The position numbers and the translations under genes are program-made. From positions 15,523,001 to 15,587,000 of the forward strand of contig JAWQUS010000016.1 of assembly GCA_036365455.1 (NCBI GenBank): a DNA stretch of 64,000 nt, written 5' to 3'. Source of the stretch: Macrosoma leucophasiata. Its lineage: Eukaryota > Arthropoda > Insecta > Lepidoptera > Hedylidae. The notes beneath the pieces were generated by a model. That model saw nothing but the letters and a program-made list of their open reading frames with translations, did not search any database and was not told the DNA's origin. Of this stretch, positions 51,701 through 60,700 are shown piece by piece (the stretch's first letter is position 1; the number at the start of each line of letters is the position of its first letter).

Positions 51701-54700
51701 TTATTAATCAACGGAAAAAAGAACTGATGAAGTTATTTACTTCGTCTTACTATGTAAATTGAAGTGATAAACACTGTGAATCATTCTTCGTCTAACTTAT
51801 ATTTAGTGGCATCGGTTGTTTGAGATCATTATTCCATTTAATATGTACCTATATAACAATATCTTTGATACTTATTTTTTTCATTAATTATGATTAAAAA
51901 TATGTTTCATATTAGAACTTTTAGGAATAAGCTATTGAACACTTCACATTGATGGTAGGTAAATAAATAACACACAGTACCCTACTATAAAAATAAACCA
52001 TATAGACAAGAACCTAAGATTTTTTGGGTGTTAAGTACTTTACCACGAGCACATAAATAACGTGGATGGAGATCACTGCATCAATAATACTAAATATTGT
52101 TAGTTATCCACGGAAATTACACTTACGTTAGGATTGTGGCTTTTATAACATTGATATGAAAAAATGAATCTTCACGCCAGATCCCTCAAGGAGAACATTA
52201 AATACGTATTTAACTTTTAAAAAACCCGGACAAACCACATTTTCTAAAAATGAAACCTATCCAGATCGATTTAACACCCCGGAAACCCGCTGCATACTGA
52301 ATTTTATGAAAATCGTTGGACTCGTTTCCGCGATTCTGATTCTATAGATATATACAAGAATAGTTCGTTTAATCCACGGAAAGCAACTGCTGCCTGAGGG
52401 ATTAAAGGCGTTAGATACATTTTCCAATCCAGCAGTTTGTAACTATATTATAACACTCTCAACGTAGACTACACGTAAAATCTTTTACTACCTAGTTAGT
52501 AAATTTAGACAATGTTCAATTTTAATCACGAATATAGTCCTCATTATCATTCCTGTTAGAGACGTTGGCATATATATTTTTATATTACACCTATGTAACA
52601 ACTATGTATCTAATAAAGATAGGGTGGTATAAATTGCTATCTTAACTCTATCGTTTGTAGTACGCTGGAAATTGCCCTAATTATTGTAACATGAACGTAG
52701 CCCTATTCCCATTTCACACCTAAGAAGACACATGGTACAAGCATTGGATTACTTTAACGGACAGACATGTTATCTAGTGACTGAGCCTGAGAGCACATAA
52801 TAAAAATGTCTCTACGGCTATATGTGGACCGAGTCGAAAGATGATAGTGGTAATGGCTGCAGCATTCAAGTGTCTTGGGAACTATCGTATCCCAGTTAAT
52901 GTGTTAATGCCGAAACAGTGTCTGATTTATACTATTATATTTTATTCAACTTGAGCATATACATGCATTATTTTGTTGATAATTAACAGTAGATCTTGGA
53001 CATTTGCAAATAATGTCAAGATTATTTGGTCATTTTTATGTCATGAATCACTCAAACATACGAGTACAATTGAATTGAATTAATCGATGGTAAGTGAGCA
53101 CGATGAGGCAAAATATCTGAATGTGAATTGATAATCAAAACCAAAGAGTAACAAACTCTTATCTATTGATCATTTAGGATTACAAGAAACGCTGATGATA
53201 ATGCAAAAATTAAGAACAAGACTTAATGGATTACAGGTAAAATATCGCAGTCCTGAACAATATTATGTAGCACCGTCATTCGCTCTTAGATCCAGACTCT
53301 ACAAGAACTCTATCACCATTATAAAGCTATTATGACAAGGTAGACGATTTGCATAGTGCATTAGTGCAAATCTAAAATAAGTATGCACAGGTACACGATA
53401 GCATCGATAAGTTAATAGCAATCTCATGTACTAGAAATTAAAACAGATCACTTCCTTCTACGTATTAATTGCAGAACTGATCTATAAAACTGTCTCAAAG
53501 CTATATTAACTTGCTACTTTATTACCTATGCATTAAGAAGCAAACCATAAACTTAGGAATCCCGAGACCACGGAAGCTGAAAAGCAACAGAAACGTCGGG
53601 TTGATTTTAAATAGTTATAATCATTTAAGTTTAATATAGGCACGATAAATCCGTTAAAAAAGTTTCATTTCAATGAACGTAGAAATTGAGTAGTTCAATT
53701 GAATAAAAGTCTGAAGTAAAATAAATAGGTGGTTACTTTAAATACCAATCATTTCTGTTCTCACTTATATCCTTCCTTTTGATGATTCCTATTACAACTT
53801 CAATTTTGATTTTGTTTTAAATCCAGCCATCGACTATTGGAATATAATAGTATACCCCTAATGGAAAATAGGTTAATCCAAGTAATTTGTATACATAAGA
53901 TTAATTTTGAGATATCATCACACAAACACACATTACGTACTTAAATTTTAAATTATAATTCTGGAGATAGAGCTCCAGTGACGTAGCTCGCAGGCGTAGG
54001 AGCCACCGCACTACTTAACTACTTGCCACTAATTGGTACTGTTCAGCACTATCGTGGTCTGGTCGGCACAGAAGCTACATTTAAATCTCTGGTTTTTCTG
54101 GCTACAATATTAATTTACCATCAATGTGAACTGTTTGCTTGTTTGTCACTTCATGACACAAAAAACCAAATGCCACGCGAGCAAGGCAGAATCAGAGAAT
54201 CAACGAGCTCAATAGACACGCCTAAAGAGGAACGTCTCGGGCGGAACACGTGTCGCTGATTGTCCCCAATTGGCGAGCGAATAAAAACAATCGTCGCTTA
54301 AAAATAACCGTGATTTCATCTCGCAACATGTGATGGATGTTTTCTCTGTGTGGAACGGAGCGTGGTATTCCCACAGCCTCATCCCATGTGAAATGCCCTG
54401 GCGACATGATCCCATGAACTGCCAAAACGTAAGTAAATCGCTAATGGTTCTAATGGATATAGGCCTACGCAGACGAGGGTTTAGTCAACGGAGGACAGAA
54501 ATCATAAAAAACCCCAAAAATTACACCTACACCACACTATTCAGTGCCTGGTAAAGTTCTGATGTGTGCGATTATTCGTTCGCCGGAAATTATGTAAAGT
54601 AGTCACTCTATGAAAGCAATAATTCTACGATTACGTTGTGTTATTTATTTAAATTTTCAGAGTAAGAGAAAATGTACCAAAAAAAAACTGAATTTTAAAT

Positions 54701-57700
54701 GATGAAATTTCACTTGACACTCTGACAATTTTCTTAGAAGTTCGAAGGGACTTTTTGGGCATCGTGTGGGCTTTGGTAATTTATGTCCGATTTATTTTGA
54801 AAAATCAAGGAGGTATACCAAATCTTGTCCTCGTCTGCGCAAGCTTTATGGGATACTATCTGTATATGAGCATAGGAACATCTTCCGGGAACCGATGACG
54901 TCGACACCATCACGCTCTATTAGTTTCGGACCATATGGGAAGCGACACCGCCTGATGCTTTATCGTAAACGGCGAATGCATTCAGATAGTGACATCCGTA
55001 TGTGGTCACGCCAAATAAATAGGTCAAATTCAGAAGTAAAACCGCAAAAAAACATTTCCCATGGTACATTTTTATCAATATTTAACTAACGCGTTTGTAT
55101 CAGCGTTTGCGCAACTCGACATGACTTGTGCTAATAATACGGTTTCCGTTGTCAGGCGGTTAAGAATGATCGAGCAGCATTAATTGCATATTCTCACATG
55201 CCCTTCATCATTCGTCTCGCTCCTGGTTGTTCCTTTTGTCATTTTGCTGACGTCAAGCGTCCTTTGCAGATGATGAATGTATTAGGTATCTTTGTTGTGT
55301 TATAGCGAAGACTGCCTCGGTTGCTTAATGGAAGGCCACTAGATACTGCTAGTATTCGTGGCTACAAATTCAATCCCAAAATTGGCTAATGATTGAATTG
55401 AGATGGTTATCAGTGGCAGCTTCTGAACCTTTTTAATTGCTATTCTATGAATGTTAGAAAACTCATCCTCTACCTACCTATTTGTTTGGCATTAGATGTT
55501 TACATATGTCTGCACTTTCGGAATAAAACGATATGAAGTAAGTATTAGCAAAAAAAAAATTAATTAGTAAGTACAAGGATCGACTAATGGTAAAATTGTG
55601 CTTACTGTATAATTTATAAATACCTATTTTAATAAAAAATGCTTAAAGGAGTGTTTACGATTTGTATAATAAAATATTCAGTAGGTACATACAAGTAGTA
55701 TAAGTTTATCTTAAGTGTCGATCTTATTCTACAAGACCGAGGCACGAGTCTGGGTCTTTATTCAAATAATACAATCTAAAAAACGTTAGTCATGATGTCA
55801 GCGATCCAGGCGACCGGCGTCGTCGCGTCAGTCGCGTGGTCGCATTGTCGAGGCTCACCGCCCATTATCTAATATGGGCGACAAAGATATCTATTGTTCA
55901 AACTCTAGTTTAAGTTCTATTCAATTCCATTGTTGTACACGGCGCCTCTAGAGAAAGGCGTATCTAATTTAAATCCTTTGCCCCTCACTGATTGCAGATT
56001 CCTTGGTTTATTTTTTCTTCCGCCGAGTTGACACAGTCATTACGCACATCCGCCGCGTCTTACGCAGCCACAATGCCATTGTATGCAGCAATTTAATTAA
56101 TCAGTTACATCGACATCATAATTGAATCTGATCAAATTTAAGATAATCGTTCCAAATGTGATGAAATGTGGAGACATCATTTATATTAATTTTATCTTCA
56201 TCAGGAGTAATTAAATTAATCGGTTCGATTTAAAGTTGTCAGTTTATGTTAGAGCGTGTATAAATCAGTACAACACGCCGTGCGAACGCGTCATAATAGG
56301 AGGATATTATAATAAACAGATCCCGGTCCCCTCTCGTACTCTGCCCTCCCTAATAAATATTAATGTATGAACTTGAAGCTCTACAATGCACGACCGATGC
56401 TGGTACATTGACACTAAATTTGTTTTTTTGCAGCCGCGCTGTACCACTCTACCACTCAATGATATCTTCGCGCGTGTATTCGTGTCTTGCCGTAATCGAT
56501 TAGTATTCGAATCCAACGACCCGGAAAGTTATTACATGATGACAAAAATCGAGTACCTACCTATTTACATCAAAAGCTTTTTTAAAATTAAATTTATAGT
56601 GACAAAATGACGAATAAGCGTGCAGTATGGATGGATGGATGGATGGTTTATGAATACTTCAGCCTGTAGACAACTTTTAGCAAAGAATATGAATTTGTTT
56701 TATTTTAAACTTTTTTAACTTACTATTAATTTTCACTTTAATCTTTTAAATGATACTCATGCAATGGAATTTCTTAAAAATGTCTACTTAATACCTACTT
56801 CTTAAATGAGTAAAAGAAACTGGTTAAGCACCTACTGGCTCTATTCACCTATTCAACCTGCTCAAAGACTTATCTCTAAAAGCCGGGTAGGTAATAACAA
56901 TAGAGATAGAAACTTACAGATAGTAAATCTTGATTTCTGAACAAGACAAGTGGTAGTAAATGTGAGGATAGATAAAACAATAGCTGTTTCTCGTCTACAA
57001 ATTAGATCGACTAAAAGTAACGAAATAGGACAGCATTTTTAATTGTTTAAAATATCACGTAGAAGACATAGAATTAGTAAACAATAAAATGATAGATAGG
57101 TAATTGATTAGCGCTACCCCCAGTGACGCAGCGGCGGCCGGAAGGGTCACGTGTATACAAACAGTGGGGGATGACGTGAACAGTTTCCACATGCGTTTCC
57201 CACGCTTGCCCCACGCCCCACACCCACCCCACACTCAGTGGGAAACCTTACTTGTTGATTTTGTTCCGTAATCGACCCCTCTTAGCATCGTTTCCGGACA
57301 TTAGCAATAACAATTATTTCATTCTAATGGTGCGACTTGTCGATCCTGGATCATAATTAGGTGACAAAATAGCTTTGACAGTTTATCCCGCTTGAATACG
57401 ATTGATATAATACGATATACGATGATATAATATAAAGTCTCGATTGCTCTACAGTTTGGATTTAAAGGTACATCTGACATATCAACGGATAGCGTAAATA
57501 ATTCGAACAAGAATGCTGAAATGTTCACAGTGCAGGACTTGTTCTTACGATAAACTATGATAAACATTTTCTTTAAATTCTCCTTTAATAAGACATAAGA
57601 AGCGACGAAAGACTAAGAAAAAAAATCGCCGATAGGTAATGTTACGCAGTTATAAAAATAAACGTAATCGATTATTTTGAAGCTGTAAGCATGAAATATA

Positions 57701-60700
57701 TTTATTCCACGCGAACGAAAGCGCGGGCAAAAGCAAGTGTAGATACCTACGCACGGCAAGAAATACATGGAATAGCTCATCTAAGGTTTAAACTAAATAA
57801 TAATAGCTTAGACCATTAGAGTTAAGTGTCCATAAAACTTCAAAATAATCAAATACATTCAAATTGGCAATAAAGATTATAGAAAGCAGGTAGTTTGTGA
57901 ATAAAAGTCTTATAGTTACTATTAGGTATATAAAATACAATATTAAGTAAATACATCCATGTTTACAAACTTAGTGCTGATATAGAAAGAGATTAATGTC
58001 ACCCCGGCATTTTTAAGAACCAAGGCAAATCTTCAAAATACTGCTCTTAGCCTAACTGATGTGGACATAAAAAAGTACTTATGATAAAAATCTAAATGCA
58101 TTGTGTGTATAAGCACGTACAATCGAGAATAATGTTTTCCTCGTAAATTGTAATCACAATGGGATTCTAAGTTCTTACAATCTACGGATGAATAAGCGGA
58201 AGCAATACTGTGCGCGTGATATAAATATAAAAGGTGATAATATGAGGAATTATGATTGACTCCGGATACTTGAACACTTGTGTGGTTATATAGTAGGTAG
58301 GTACTCTCTTTACCTAGGTAGATAGGTAGGTATTTGTCGATAATATGAGTACAGAGTGATATAGATGGCATCTCGCTGCTAGGTAAATCTTTTTTATTCT
58401 TAAAGCAAACAGTTGGGTACGTAATTTATTCTTCCTTTAATACAGCTTCCATAGATACTGCCCGCGAATTGGCCGCTTGACCGTATGGTCACTCCATGTG
58501 GTGATAATAAATGTTATAGGTATTTAAATAATTTTGGGTAAGCGGCGAGTTCCCTGACAGTACTTACGATTGTCCCTGCTACAAAATGTTGATAGACGAC
58601 CAAGTATGCAAATGCAGTTCACATGTACACAATAAAACGTGGGTCAAAATACAGATGTGTTGTCACCCCTATGGCAGAGAAAATGTAATATGGGCTTTTT
58701 TTTTTTCGTCTATGATACTTCTTATTACGGGGCTGTACAATACCATCCAAATGGAACACGATAACAGTGATGAACACTCTACCATTTGGCGGTAAGTGGA
58801 TTAGGTAACGCGGTGGTAATTATACGGGAAATTTTATTACTATGGGACTCACGGCCAAATACTCAAACGTCACTTAAATCTAAGTGGGACTTAAAAGTCT
58901 TCTGTCTTTATAAACACGTTCAAATGATAGAGATAGCGCACATTTGAGCGTTGCTTAAAATTGAGTGACGTTTGAGTATTCGGCCATCAGGCACTTATCT
59001 TTACCTATTAATTAAAATATGTATGCACTAACTACAATAATGTGGAATGCCAGGCTTAGCAACCTTATAGATATATAATTTACGAAAAACTAATAAAATA
59101 ACTGCCTAATAAAACGAATAATTAAGCGCACGCGATCACAAGATATTTAAATAGCATTTTACAAATTACCAGGTGTATTCTGCCTCAGGTGAGGATGGTT
59201 GCCATTTCAAATTGGAGAGATGGAATCCTTGAAACGAATTGAGATTCCTATTATAAATAATTCAAATTAATAACATACATAGGTATAAACCCGTGACTTC
59301 AATATGCATCTAAATAACTAATTTATATTTTTTGCTCTTTTAAAATTGTATTCTCAAAAATCTAAAGTTCTCGATTTTATGTCAGACTAGAGCCATTTGT
59401 GTCATAATAGAGTGATGTATGAATATTCTGTCCCATTAAATAATTTAGAATTTCAAGGCACTTATGAAATTCTGGTTTCCTTCAATATCAAATTTATGTT
59501 ATGGCCCCTTAATAACTCCAACTCCCTTACCAACCTCAAATAGAGGATTGGTGCTCACTTTCGTGTAATTAATTATGTACTAATTTATTATCACTTTTCG
59601 ATTGGTCCAATACAATTAGGGCTGAGGTTTCCGATTCCATCCCCATGCCGATTGTAAGAGGTATACCTAGATTTTAATTTCCAATTGGAAATATTCCCAG
59701 CCCATTGGCACATTTTCCAGAGTTTTTAACTCGCGCGATACAGAGAACAATGACATCAGTAACATTTTAAAATAATGGGTAGGTAGTGATATTCCATCAA
59801 AACTTAAAAACTGTGATAATACTTCTATGCTTACATAAAATATTTACCTAATATTTACATGACAAGACATTGTATGTTTTTTGATTATTTATATTTTTAT
59901 TATTGACTGTATTTTGTATTAAATTTTATTATTTATTATTATTCTTGAAATTTAATGACAATTGCTATTAATTATTTTATATTTTAATAAACTTATTAAA
60001 TTGCTAGGTATAATAATAACAATAATAAAGAGACGTAGACAAGTACAGACAGACAGACGGACAAACAAAGGGACAGCGGATTCTTAGTAATAGGATCCTG
60101 TTTTAATTGTTTGGGTAGGTACAGAACCCTAAAATGAAGGCTGGCAAAACATTCAACATTTGTGTATTTTTTAAATAAAAAACTTATATGTTTAATTATT
60201 CAGTTTCTTTACATAAGTACATAATTAATATACCTACTTAGGTCTACAAAATCTTTACTTTTGACGAAGAAAAGCGGAAAACCGGATCGATTCAAATAAA
60301 TATTAATATACCTATTATGTATCTAGTTTACCCACTCAACCAGTTCTTCACTAGCCATACCCCACTCATTTCATAAATATGGCTAATTACGATATTGTCA
60401 CTATTTATTTTATACTAGTAGGTATACCGGCTTTGCTCAGGTGCAATGAGTAGGTACACCTAATAGGTATAACCTTTGTCACTCAGTGAAGATGCAGCTT
60501 CTTAATGGTGAAAGAATTTTTAAAATCGGTCCAGTAGTTTTTGTGTGAAAACGTTACAAACATACACAAATACACAAATATTTCCTCCTTATAATGCCTA
60601 CTAATATTATAAATGCGAAAGTAACTCTGTCTGTCTGTCTGTCTGTTACCTTTTCACGTTCAAACAACTGAACCGATTTTAATGAAATTTGGTACAGAGA

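Larger units (their letters stand above)
54171..58605. other. intron 1, partly repeat-poor, candidate regulatory DNA
   Basis: 54180-54450 and 54850-55290 are unique, moderately GC-rich and flank a MITE. 55790-56560 is similar (with CGACCGGCGTCGTCGCGTCA near 55811). These are the best candidates for conserved noncoding DNA near exon 1. Also present: an ATGG microsatellite at 56629-56652 and a GC-rich patch at 57110-57250. No coding exon supported. Confidence 0.35.
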
